Assembly (NCBI GenBank): GCA_023443705.1
Contig: JAEZTD010000265.1
Coordinates: forward strand, 1-22,368
Length of the DNA: 22,368 bases
Reading direction: 5' to 3'
Origin: Bacillota bacterium
GTDB taxonomy: Bacteria; Bacillota; Clostridia; Christensenellales; Aristaeellaceae
A program made the position numbers and the translations under genes. The stretch's first letter is position 1; each line of letters opens with the position of its first letter. Shown piece after piece: positions 8,269 through 15,099 of the stretch. The notes under the pieces were generated by a model, which was not told where the DNA came from, made no database searches, and worked only from the letters and a program-made list of their open reading frames with translations.

Positions 8269-8321
8269 TTCGCATATCGGATGGACTTTCCGAAAGAACC
8301 GATTTGCGGAGGTTATACGTC

Positions 8322-9992
8322 ATGAAGAACCGGGACGCATGGATAAAGCCGTTTTGCGCGTGTTTGGCGGCCTTGATGCTGCTGATGACACCGCTGGATG
8401 GCGCGCTTGCGGCCCGGTATGCGCTTGTAAAAAAAGCCGACACCACTGCGCGGGCCTCGGCAGATGGCAGCGGCAAGGCGGTTTTCACCCTTTCAAAGGG
8501 AACCCGCGTGACGGTCAAGGCTGTCAAGGGCAGCGTGGCGAAGGTGGTTTACAAGGGCAAGACCGCGTTCATACTCACCTCCTACCTGAGCCTTGCGGCT
8601 GCCAAAGCCGAGGAGACGAAGGTGCTTCGGGATGTGAGCATGTACAAGGAGGCAAAGACCTCTTCGAAGAAACTGGCCGCGCTTTCTGCGGGCGACGTGG
8701 TCGCGCTCGTCGCGACCAAGGGCGACTGGGCCAAGATTCGCCAGGGCGACGGCTACGCGTTCATTCCCAAGGCCGCCTTTGACGCGCCCGTTGCAAAAAC
8801 GCTGTCCGCCAAGTCTGCGGCGAAGGCCACGGAAAAAACGATGACCACAAAGGTCAACGCCAAGTTCTTCGCCCGGGCCAGCCAGTCTGCGGCCTATAAA
8901 AAGGTCAAGGCGGGAACCAGCGTGACGATTCTGGACGAGAAGTCCGGTTGGTACAAGGTCAAGAAATCCGGCGTGACCGGCTACATGCTCAAAAAGGTTT
9001 TTGTCGATGCAAAACCGAAGGCGACGTCTGCGCCCGCCTACAAGACGCTCAAGAAGAATGCCACCGGTTCCTCGGTATTGAAAATGCAGAAACAGCTGGA
9101 AGCGCTGGGGTATCTTGACATCGTCCCGAACGGAAAGTACGCGTCCACCACGGCCGCCGCGGTCAAGCTGTTTCAGTCCGCGAACGGACTTTCCAAGAGC
9201 GGCGTCGCAGACAGCGCCACCCAGGCCGCGCTTTACTCGGACGGCGCAAAAAAATCCGGGATGCTGTCGGCGTCCATTAAGCCCGGCGACAAGGGAACCG
9301 GCGTTCAGCGGCTTCAGATGCGGCTGCGCTCAAAGGGCTACTACGCCGGAAAGGTCAACGGCAAGTACGACGCGGCCACAAAGACCGCCGTCATGGCCTA
9401 TCAGATCGCGGCGCGCCTGACCAAGGACGGCAAGGCAGGCCCTGCGACCCTCGCGAGCCTCTACTCCGCGAAGGCGCCCAAGGCTTCCCAGCGGGTGCTG
9501 GCGGCGGTGGCTACGGTCGCGCCCGCGCCTACCGCGACGCCAAAACCCACGGCCGCGCCGAAGCCCACCGCCACGCCGAAGCCCGCGGCTACGAAGAAGC
9601 CTGCCAAGAAGGCCTCATCCAAGGCGGAGAAGGTCATCGCGGTGGCCAAGGCCAAGCTGGGCAAGCCCTACGTGTTTGGCGCGGTAGGCCCCCGCAGCTA
9701 CGACTGCTCCGGCCTTCTGATGGAGGCATACAGGGAGGCGGGCGTCTCGCTGCCGCACTCGGCCTATATTATCGGCTACTCGCTTGGCAAGAAGGTCTCC
9801 CGCAGCGAACTGGAGCGCGGCGACATCGTGTGCTTCAACACGATCGCGGACAGCGACCTTTCCGACCATGTGGGCATATACCTGGGCGGCGGCTCGTTCC
9901 TGCACGCGTCGAGCGGACAGGGCAGGGTGGTCATCAGCACGCTCACCGGCTTCTACGCCAACGCGTTTTCGTGGGGCAGGTCTGTTCTTTAG
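8322..9992 (+). CDS. Secreted cell-wall hydrolase: 3 SH3-like, 2 peptidoglycan-binding, NlpC/P60
   Basis: This 556-residue exported protein probably cleaves peptidoglycan stem peptides (gamma-D-Glu-DAP endopeptidase type). Residues 1-30 form a signal peptide ending in DGALA-ARY. Bacterial SH3-like repeats follow at about 33-90, 99-155 and 175-229. Two PG_binding_1 domains (about 245-305 and 320-382) each carry the LQxxLxxxGYxxGxxxG type pattern. A Thr/Pro/Ala/Lys linker (395-434, ATPKP repeats) leads to the NlpC/P60 domain (436-556) with catalytic C462 in YDCSGL, H516 in SDHVGIYLGG and H528 in FLHASS. The ATG at 8322 follows GGAGG (8308-8312) at 9 bases; an in-frame TTG at 8304 lies before that site and is rejected. 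No sortase or choline anchor was seen. The Cof phosphatase starts 28 bases downstream. The exact bond cleaved is inferred. Confidence 0.93.
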   Translation: MKNRDAWIKPFCACLAALMLLMTPLDGALAARYALVKKADTTARASADGSGKAVFTLSKGTRVTVKAVKGSVAKVVYKGKTAFILTSYLSLAAAKAEETKVLRDVSMYKEAKTSSKKLAALSAGDVVALVATKGDWAKIRQGDGYAFIPKAAFDAPVAKTLSAKSAAKATEKTMTTKVNAKFFARASQSAAYKKVKAGTSVTILDEKSGWYKVKKSGVTGYMLKKVFVDAKPKATSAPAYKTLKKNATGSSVLKMQKQLEALGYLDIVPNGKYASTTAAAVKLFQSANGLSKSGVADSATQAALYSDGAKKSGMLSASIKPGDKGTGVQRLQMRLRSKGYYAGKVNGKYDAATKTAVMAYQIAARLTKDGKAGPATLASLYSAKAPKASQRVLAAVATVAPAPTATPKPTAAPKPTATPKPAATKKPAKKASSKAEKVIAVAKAKLGKPYVFGAVGPRSYDCSGLLMEAYREAGVSLPHSAYIIGYSLGKKVSRSELERGDIVCFNTIADSDLSDHVGIYLGGGSFLHASSGQGRVVISTLTGFYANAFSWGRSVL

Positions 9993-10020
9993 AAAATACA
10001 ACCGATTCGGGGGAAGATGC

Positions 10021-10863
10021 TTGGATATCCGGCTGGTCGCGATGGATCTGGACGGCACGCTGCTCGATCAGGACAAGCGCATTTCCGAGGAGAACAGGCA
10101 AACGCTCCGCGCTTGCGAGGCCCGGGGCATCAAAATGGTCTTTGCCAGCGGGCGCAGCTTTGAATCCCTTCGGCGGATGGCGCTGGAGGTCGGGCTGTCG
10201 AGCCCCATCATCTCCGCCAACGGTGCGCGCGTGGATGGCTCGCCCAACGGGCCGATGCTGAAGGATTACCCCTTCGATCCGTCGCTCGCCAGAGCCGTCT
10301 ACGACATCCTGTCGGAAAGCGGCTTGTATTTCATCATTTATACCGACGGGCGGCTGTACAAGTGCAACGCCGCCAGCGGCGGCGGGACGGAACGCGGCCT
10401 GAACGCCGTAAAGTGGAACGAGAAAAAGGAGCCTTCGCTGATCGACGTGGTGGACGACCCGTTGCGGACGGTGCGCGAAGGCCTTGACCGGGTACACAAG
10501 TTCGTTGTTTTCTCGCAGGATACCGCGCGCATTGAGGCGCTTCGCGGTCTTCTCGCCCGGACGACGCCCGCGAGTCTTTCCTCCTCCTGGTTTGACAACG
10601 TGGAGGTACTCCGCCCCGGTGCGGGGAAGGGCACGGCGCTGACGGATCTCGCGCGGTCGCTGGGCATCAAAAGGCAGCAGGTCATGGCGTTTGGCGACAA
10701 TTTGAACGATCTGGACATGCTGAGGTGCGCCGGGGTTCCAGTGGCGATGGAGAACGCGATCGAGCCGCTCAAGGCTGTGGCGCGGCACATCGCGCCGCAC
10801 CACAGCGAATCGGGCGTCGGCCGTGTGCTTCAGACGCTGGTTTTGAATGGGGACAAATTGTGA
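10021..10863 (+). CDS. Cof-type HAD-IIB family phosphatase
   Basis: This 280-residue cytoplasmic HAD hydrolase removes phosphate from small molecules such as sugar phosphates or flavin nucleotides; the substrate cannot be read from sequence. Motif I is AMDLDGTLLD (nucleophile D9, acid D11), motif II FASGRSF, a motif III lysine lies near PGAGKGTAL, and motif IV is GDNLNDLDML (D226, D230). The IIB cap lies between motifs II and III. TTG at 10021 is the supported start: GGGGGA (10009-10014) is 6 bases upstream and the fold begins directly (DIRLVAMDLDG). The longer open frame reaching into the upstream gene is shadow. The stop TGA shares one base with the trmL ATG (TGATG), so the two are coupled. 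Confidence 0.93.
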   Translation: MDIRLVAMDLDGTLLDQDKRISEENRQTLRACEARGIKMVFASGRSFESLRRMALEVGLSSPIISANGARVDGSPNGPMLKDYPFDPSLARAVYDILSESGLYFIIYTDGRLYKCNAASGGGTERGLNAVKWNEKKEPSLIDVVDDPLRTVREGLDRVHKFVVFSQDTARIEALRGLLARTTPASLSSSWFDNVEVLRPGAGKGTALTDLARSLGIKRQQVMAFGDNLNDLDMLRCAGVPVAMENAIEPLKAVARHIAPHHSESGVGRVLQTLVLNGDKL

Positions 10864-11375
10864 TGCACATCGTGCTGGTCAATCCGGAAATACCGCAAAA
10901 TACCGGAAACATCGCCCGTACCTGCGCGGCTACGGGTGCGTCGCTGCACCTGATCGAGCCACTGGGTTTCAGCCTTGACGACCGCTACTTAAAGCGCGCG
11001 GGGCTCGATTACTGGCACATGATGAACCTGACCCGCTACCCCTCGTGGGCGGCGTTCGCCGATGCGCACACCGGCGCCAGAATGCACTTCGCCACCACCA
11101 AGGCGCCGAGGGACTACGCCGGGGCCAGATACGGCCCGGACGACTTTCTGGTCTTCGGCCGGGAGACAAAGGGGTTGCCCGAAGAGCTTCTGACAGAAAA
11201 CTATGCCCGGTGTGTGCGCATTCCGATGCGGGAGGGCGCGCGGAGCCTGAACCTGGCAAATTCGGTGGCGGTGGTTCTGTATGAGGCGCTCCGGCAGCAG
11301 GGATTTCCGGGGCTTCTGGGCGAAGGGCATCTTTCGAGCGTCCCGGAAGGGCCGGAGTGGCAGGATTATATTTAG
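10863..11375 (+). CDS. trmL: tRNA (cytidine/uridine-34 2'-O)-methyltransferase (TrmL)
   Basis: This 170-residue SPOUT methyltransferase uses S-adenosylmethionine to methylate the wobble ribose of certain leucine tRNAs in E. coli. Motifs are NPEIPQNTGNIARTCAATG at the N-terminus, LVFGRETKGLPEE in the middle, and IPMREGARSLNLANSVAV forming the C-terminal knot with the SAM site. The length matches the minimal single-domain TrmL (about 155-170) rather than the larger TrmH or RlmB, which carry extra RNA-binding domains. The ATG shares its A with the stop of the phosphatase gene. No terminator follows directly; 76 bases separate it from the next small gene. Confidence 0.95.
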   Translation: MHIVLVNPEIPQNTGNIARTCAATGASLHLIEPLGFSLDDRYLKRAGLDYWHMMNLTRYPSWAAFADAHTGARMHFATTKAPRDYAGARYGPDDFLVFGRETKGLPEELLTENYARCVRIPMREGARSLNLANSVAVVLYEALRQQGFPGLLGEGHLSSVPEGPEWQDYI

Positions 11376-11451
11376 TACGCCGTGCATCCAAACGGGCGCG
11401 CCGCGCGTCTAATATTTAGGCGGGATGTTTTCTTAAGGGGAGGATGATCGC

Positions 11452-11688
11452 ATGGCCAGGTACATGACCCGGCGCGAGGTCGGGCGCAAGCGCGCGTGGT
11501 GGCGGGCTGTGAGCGGTCTTGCGGACTTTTTCGCGTCGATCGGCAGTTTTGTCGTGATCGTTCTTTGCGTTACGCTGATTACCACCCTGTTTACATGGCT
11601 CCGTGCCGATTTCTCGCAGACGATGTCGACGCTGGAGACCGTGGCGGTCAGCGCCATCGTGCAGCCCCAGTCGATGGGCGGCAGGTAG
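11452..11688 (+). CDS. Small single-pass membrane protein, unknown function
   Basis: I do not recognise this 78-residue protein. It has a basic N-terminus (RREVGRKRAWWR), one clear transmembrane segment at about residues 29-50 (IGSFVVIVLCVTLITTLFTW) and a short polar tail ending QPQSMGGR. The positive-inside rule places the N-terminus in the cytoplasm. Support for being real: ATG at 11452 is preceded by GGGGAGG (11437-11443) at 8 bases, it has good GC-rich codon use, and a strong terminator follows 18 bases after its stop. It may be transcribed with trmL or from its own weak promoter (AATATT-like sequence near 11410). It could also be read as a membrane-anchored regulator or small stress peptide, but nothing in the sequence decides this. 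Confidence 0.72.
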   Translation: MARYMTRREVGRKRAWWRAVSGLADFFASIGSFVVIVLCVTLITTLFTWLRADFSQTMSTLETVAVSAIVQPQSMGGR

Positions 11689-11706
11689 CCTAGTCCAGCG
11701 GATTCT

Positions 11707-11737
11707 GCCGGGCGTTTCGCCCGGCTGTTATTTTTTT
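11707..11737 (+). terminator. Rho-independent terminator
   Basis: A perfect 8-bp stem, GCCGGGCG (11707-11714) with CGCCCGGC (11718-11725), has a TTT loop and is followed by a TGTTATTTTTTT tail. It closes the unit that begins with the NlpC/P60 gene and sits immediately before the next promoter. Confidence 0.92.
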
Positions 11738-11745
11738 CGGGTCTG

Positions 11746-11754
11746 TGCTATAAT
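11746..11754 (+). promoter_or_regulatory. Extended -10 promoter of the UDG operon
   Basis: TGCTATAAT (11746-11754) is a perfect -10 hexamer with a TG extension. A convincing -35 is missing; the expected position (about 11726-11731) falls in the terminator tail. The transcript would start near 11761, about 23 bases before the TTG start. Confidence 0.78.
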
Positions 11755-11783
11755 AACCCATATTGTGATGCGGAGGTGCGGCC

Positions 11784-12344
11784 TTGGAGGGGTGGATGGA
11801 ACTTTTCGAGGCGGTCAACGCCTGCAAGCGCTGCGGGCTGTGCCGCGGACGCACCCATGCCGTGCCCGGCGAAGGCAACCCGAACGCGAGGCTGATGTTC
11901 ATCGGCGAAGGCCCCGGCGCGCAGGAGGACAGGCTCGGCCGCCCATTTGTCGGCGCCTCCGGCGAGCTTTTGACCCGCTTTCTTCACGAGATCGGCGTCG
12001 AGCGCAGCGAGGTCTACATCGCCAACATCGTCAAGTGCCGCCCGCCGGGAAACCGCACGCCCACCGAGGAGGAGGCGCAGGCCTGCCTGCCATACCTGCG
12101 CATGCAGTTTATGCTCATCCGTCCGCGCATTCTGGTGCTCTTGGGCGGGACCGCCGCGAAGTACACGCTGGGCGGCGAGGTGCGCATCCGCCGGGATCAT
12201 GGCAAGTGGGTGGAGCGAAAGGGCGTTCTCATGATGCCCACCTTTCACCCGTCGGCACTGCTCAGAGATCCTTCGCAACGCGCCGACGCCTGGCGTGACT
12301 TTCAAACCCTTCAGGCGCGGCTGCGCCAACTGGAGGAAACATGA
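11784..12344 (+). CDS. Uracil-DNA glycosylase, family 4 (Fe-S type)
   Basis: This 186-residue DNA repair enzyme removes uracil from DNA. The four cysteines expected for the [4Fe-4S] cluster of family 4 UDGs are present: C14 and C17 (ACKRCGLC), C85 (NIVKCRPP) and C101 (AQACLPYL). The active-site motif I is GEGPGAQEDRLGRPFVG (from G41) and the late motif is HPSALLRDP. TTG at 11784 is favoured because CGGAGG (11771-11776) is 7 bases upstream; an ATG at 11796 has GGAGGGG too close (3 bases) but cannot be excluded. The gene overlaps the next one by ATGA and starts right after its promoter. Family 5 is less likely from the motif I residues. Confidence 0.93.
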   Translation: MEGWMELFEAVNACKRCGLCRGRTHAVPGEGNPNARLMFIGEGPGAQEDRLGRPFVGASGELLTRFLHEIGVERSEVYIANIVKCRPPGNRTPTEEEAQACLPYLRMQFMLIRPRILVLLGGTAAKYTLGGEVRIRRDHGKWVERKGVLMMPTFHPSALLRDPSQRADAWRDFQTLQARLRQLEET

Positions 12345-12907
12345 AGAAACTCAATCAGGAGATGGCCCAGTTCTTTCGGACGCTGTACGCCGGCGAAGAT
12401 AAGGTGCTTGTATACGGCGAAGGCAAGAAAAATGCGCGAATCATGCTGGTGGGCGAGGCGCCCGGCGGGCAGGAGGCGCTATTGGGCCGTCCGTTCGTCG
12501 GCAAGGCGGGCAAGAACTTGGACGAGTTTTTGGAGATGACCGGCTTTCGCCGGGAGGACCTGTACATCACCAACATCGTAAAATTCAGGCCCACGAAGGT
12601 TTCCGCCGCTGGACGCACAGTGAACCGCACCCCCACCCGGGAAGAAGTTCAGCTGTTTCTGCCCTGGCTTAAAAAGGAGATTGATTATATCAAGCCCGAC
12701 TGCATCGTGACGCTTGGCAATACCGCCCTCTCGGCGCTTTGCGGCAAAGTGGTCATCGGCCAGATACACGGGCAGTTCCTCGAAGCGGAGGGGCGCAAGG
12801 TCTACCCGATCTACCACCCGGCCTCGCTGATTTACAACCGCGCGCTGGCGGACACCTACCGGGAGGATCTTCTCAGGCTCGCGCGGTGGCGTGAGGGTGA
12901 AAAATGA
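12341..12907 (+). CDS. Uracil-DNA-glycosylase-superfamily paralog lacking Fe-S cysteines
   Basis: This 188-residue protein aligns by eye over its whole length with the upstream UDG. Motif I GEAPGGQEALLGRPFVG starts at G38, then come YITNIVKFRPTKV, NRTPTREEV, IVTLGNTAL and the late HPASLIYNRAL. It lacks the N-terminal CxxC, and the third cysteine is replaced by Phe (VKFRP instead of VKCRP), so it should not hold an Fe-S cluster. It also carries a roughly 10-residue insertion after VKFRP. The remaining cysteines (PDCIV, SALCG) are not at ligand positions. It may still be a DNA glycosylase with changed specificity, or a non-catalytic or differently acting relative; sequence alone does not tell. 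ATG at 12341 overlaps the upstream stop by ATGA and the downstream start likewise. Confidence 0.85.
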   Translation: MKKLNQEMAQFFRTLYAGEDKVLVYGEGKKNARIMLVGEAPGGQEALLGRPFVGKAGKNLDEFLEMTGFRREDLYITNIVKFRPTKVSAAGRTVNRTPTREEVQLFLPWLKKEIDYIKPDCIVTLGNTALSALCGKVVIGQIHGQFLEAEGRKVYPIYHPASLIYNRALADTYREDLLRLARWREGEK

Positions 12908-13755
12908 TCGAAGTTGTTCGGTCAACGCCGAAGGCGCATCGCCTGAATCAAAACGGCGAATGCGTGCAATTGGTCGCCCTGCGCGAGGGGCGGCCGGTTT
13001 TTTCGGTGCTGACGGGGGTCGACCGCCGCTTTGTCCGCGAGGCGGGGGAGCGGCAGGGCTGGTTTGCCTTCGCGGAAGGCGCTGACGATCCGGAGGCGGC
13101 CCGCGCGCTGACCGCAGCCGCCGCCGCGTTCCAGCGGTCAATGGGCATGGAGCGCCTCGTCGGCCCCGTCCCGTCGGACGGGCGGTTCCAGCCGGGACTG
13201 AAAGTGGAAGGCGCGGATGCCGCGCCGCATCTGGACAGCCTTCTGACAAACTGCGGCTTTTCGGTTTTGCGGGAGTACCGCGCCTTTCGCATCCCGCCGG
13301 GCGGACTTCCCGGCATGGGTCAAGCGGCGTCGCGGGCGCGGAGCGTACACGGTGCTTCCGTTCGGCGCGAGCGCTTCACCCGCGCCTCCTGCCGCGCCGT
13401 GTACGATTTGTATGCGCCGCATCGCCTGAGCTTTGACGAATTCACCGCTTGGCTTTTCGACATGCGGCCCTTTGAACTCTACATCGCCTCCATACGGGGC
13501 GCGGATGCGGGCTTTGCCCTCGTCCGCCGGGAAGGGGTCGTGCGCCGGGTGGAGACCGTGATGGTCGCGCCCCGCTTTCAAAGGGGCCCGGCCCTTCTGT
13601 GCCTTCTGGACGCCCTGGAGTCTCGCCTTGGGCGGGTGACGCTGACCGGCGCCATCGACAGCGAAAATACGCCATCGCTGGCGGTTGCCCGCGCGCTGGG
13701 CGGGCAGGAATGCGAATTGTGGCGCGAGTACCTCCTTAATTTAATTCAAAATTAA
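12904..13755 (+). CDS. Divergent GNAT-like acetyltransferase protein
   Basis: This 283-residue cytoplasmic protein is not firmly assigned. The segment RLVGPVPSDGRFQPGLKVEG followed by LDSLLTNCGFSVLREYRAFRI resembles a GNAT-family group in which a GPxxF...G-L-V-E-G stretch precedes a GF...D-Y-A-F-R stretch. The C-terminal half (VETVMVAPRFQRGPALLCLLDAL to SENTPSLAVARALGGQ) looks like a GNAT core: a substrate-adjacent strand, a putative pyrophosphate loop and an N-x-x-S/A-helix. The usual R/Q-x-x-G-x-G/A acetyl-CoA loop is degenerate (RFQRGPA). The ATG overlaps the UDG-paralog stop by four bases, so it shares that operon. Its codon use is as GC-rich as its neighbours. Substrate is unknown, and loss of acetyl-CoA binding is possible. 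Confidence 0.7.
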   Translation: MIEVVRSTPKAHRLNQNGECVQLVALREGRPVFSVLTGVDRRFVREAGERQGWFAFAEGADDPEAARALTAAAAAFQRSMGMERLVGPVPSDGRFQPGLKVEGADAAPHLDSLLTNCGFSVLREYRAFRIPPGGLPGMGQAASRARSVHGASVRRERFTRASCRAVYDLYAPHRLSFDEFTAWLFDMRPFELYIASIRGADAGFALVRREGVVRRVETVMVAPRFQRGPALLCLLDALESRLGRVTLTGAIDSENTPSLAVARALGGQECELWREYLLNLIQN

Positions 13756-13778
13756 CAACATTCTCGCCTCTGGGGGGG

Positions 13779-13806
13779 TTCCCATGCGGCGCATTTTGTG
13801 TATGAT
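13779..13806 (+). promoter_or_regulatory. Possible promoter for the zinc-ribbon/phosphoesterase pair
   Basis: TATGAT (13801-13806) is a plausible -10, with a poor -35 (TTCCCA, 13779-13784) 16 bases upstream. A leader of roughly 90 bases would follow, containing the hairpin GTTTGC-TCAG-GCAAAC (13816-13831). No terminator separates the preceding gene, so read-through is possible too. Confidence 0.45.
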
Positions 13807-13902
13807 AGTACTTGCGTTTGCTCAGGCAAACTTCGGCTTTGTCAAGATGACGGCGTGCGCCTCATACATTGGCACAGTCAGCTTGATATGGGAGGATTTT
13901 CT

Positions 13903-14352
13903 ATGGCCTTCGAAAAATGCCCGCGCTGCGAACTGAATTACATCCTCGACGGAGGAGCCTTGTGCACGGTGTGCCGCAAGGAAGTGCACGGCGGCAGCGA
14001 GCAGGACGATATTGCCGAACTCTGCACGGAATGCGGCGAAAACCCTGTGGTACCCGGCGGCGAGCTGTGCCTGACCTGCCTGAAGGAGATGGCGCGCAGG
14101 CTTTCGCCCGCTGCCACCGAGGACGATCTGGTGCCCGATGCAACCCTTGAGATCGACAGCGTGAGTACGATGGACGAGATCGTCATCGACATCGACGGCG
14201 AAGAACTCCCCGAAGACGCGTTTGAAGACGATGAGGACGCTGACGAGGACGAGGACGACGAATTCACTGCCGCTGATCCGCTGGACGACGAGGAAATCTC
14301 GCTGGACGCGCTGGCGGACGATGAGGACGATGACGATTTACGCGATCGCTGA
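13903..14352 (+). CDS. Double zinc-ribbon protein with acidic tail, unknown function
   Basis: This 149-residue protein has two treble-cysteine units. The first is C6/C9 (CPRC) with C21/C24 (CTVC); the second is C41/C44 (CTEC) with C56/C59 (CLTC). Each should bind one zinc. The C-terminal half, about residues 74-149, is extremely acidic: DDEDADEDEDDEF and DEDDDD runs dominate and it is probably disordered. ATG at 13903 is preceded by GGGAGG (13890-13895) at 7 bases; the open frame upstream to about 13798 lies in the leader. The first ribbon (KCPRCELNYI) resembles zinc ribbons found in many unrelated proteins, so it does not give a function. The final 23 bases overlap out of frame with the phosphoesterase start. 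It could bind nucleic acid or a basic partner protein through the acidic tail; that is inference. Confidence 0.85.
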   Translation: MAFEKCPRCELNYILDGGALCTVCRKEVHGGSEQDDIAELCTECGENPVVPGGELCLTCLKEMARRLSPAATEDDLVPDATLEIDSVSTMDEIVIDIDGEELPEDAFEDDEDADEDEDDEFTAADPLDDEEISLDALADDEDDDDLRDR

Positions 14353-15022
14353 TCTCCATTTATCCGACGGCGACAAGCCTATGGACGTATTTGGCCCGCA
14401 TTGGTCGGGCCATTTTGCGCGCATTCGGGCGGATTGGCTGGAAAGGGTCGGCCCGGCCGATGTCGTGCTGCTGCCCGGCGACCTGAGCTGGGCGATGCAG
14501 CTGGAGGGCGCGCTGCCGCACATCCGTGAAGTCGCGTTGCTGCCCGGCCGGAAGATCCTCCTGAAGGGCAACCATGACTATTGGTGGAGCGGCATCGGCC
14601 GACTTCGCGCGTCGCTGCCTGAAGGCATGTACGCGGTGCAGAACGATTTTGTGGCGCTGGACGGCGTGTTGTTTGCCGGATCCCGGGGCTGGCTTCTGCC
14701 GGGCGAGGGGACGAACACCGAGGACGACCGCATTTATGCCCGCGAGCTTCAACGGCTGGAGCTCTCGCTCTCCGCCGCCCGGAGATACAGCATGACCGCG
14801 CCGCTGATCGGCATGGCCCACTACCCGCCGCTCAGCGCCGCCCGCCCGGACGCAGCACCGGCAAAAGCCTTCGCGGCATGGGGCGCCAAGCACGTGGTGT
14901 ACGGCCATCTTCACGGCCCCGCGCTGGCGCACGCTTTCCGGGGCACCGCCGATGGGGTGGAGTACCATCAGGTCTCCTGCGACGGACTGGGCTTCCGCCT
15001 GTACCCGGTCGAGGAAATGTAA
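14330..15022 (+). CDS. Calcineurin-like metallophosphoesterase
   Basis: This 230-residue phosphoesterase with a two-metal active site has all blocks visible: ADLHLS (D8, H10), LLPGDLSW (D51), LLKGNHDYWW (N81, H82, D83), GMAHYPP (H164) and YGHLHG (H193, H195). The pattern KPMDVFGPHW after the first block and the length near 230 match a conserved clostridial family, often labelled serine/threonine phosphatase, whose substrate is unknown. ATG at 14330 begins directly at the first beta strand (MTIYAIADLHLS). An in-frame ATG at 14321 is possible. Both lie inside the end of the zinc-ribbon gene, so translation is coupled. A strong terminator follows 27 bases after the stop. Confidence 0.92.
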   Translation: MTIYAIADLHLSDGDKPMDVFGPHWSGHFARIRADWLERVGPADVVLLPGDLSWAMQLEGALPHIREVALLPGRKILLKGNHDYWWSGIGRLRASLPEGMYAVQNDFVALDGVLFAGSRGWLLPGEGTNTEDDRIYARELQRLELSLSAARRYSMTAPLIGMAHYPPLSAARPDAAPAKAFAAWGAKHVVYGHLHGPALAHAFRGTADGVEYHQVSCDGLGFRLYPVEEM

Positions 15023-15049
15023 ATTATAAATTAACTTTCTCGGCGTTTC

Positions 15050-15080
15050 GCCGCCGCGCCTTCGGGCGCGGCGGCTTTTT
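15050..15080 (+). terminator. Strong Rho-independent terminator with UUCG loop
   Basis: A perfect 11-bp stem, GCCGCCGCGCC (15050-15060) and GGCGCGGCGGC (15065-15075), with loop TTCG and tail TTTTT. A small alternative hairpin CGGCG-TTT-CGCCG (15041-15053) overlaps its 5' arm. Confidence 0.95.
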
Positions 15081-15099
15081 GCGAGCACTGCACAAGATG

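Noticed and set aside
9523..9600. Short direct repeats resembling a repeat array
   Set aside because: They are in-frame codons for the ATPKP/AAPKP linker of the wall hydrolase, about 15 bases each, with no spacers; not CRISPR or a mobile element.
11392..11402. GGCGCGCC-containing palindromic stretch between trmL and the small membrane gene
   Set aside because: Such GC palindromes are expected by chance at this base composition, and no T-run or second copy accompanies it.
14222..14329. N-terminal extension of the phosphoesterase reading frame
   Set aside because: The extension is the frame-shifted reading of the Asp/Glu-rich tail of the zinc-ribbon gene, giving Arg/Thr-rich nonsense. The phosphoesterase fold starts at 14330.
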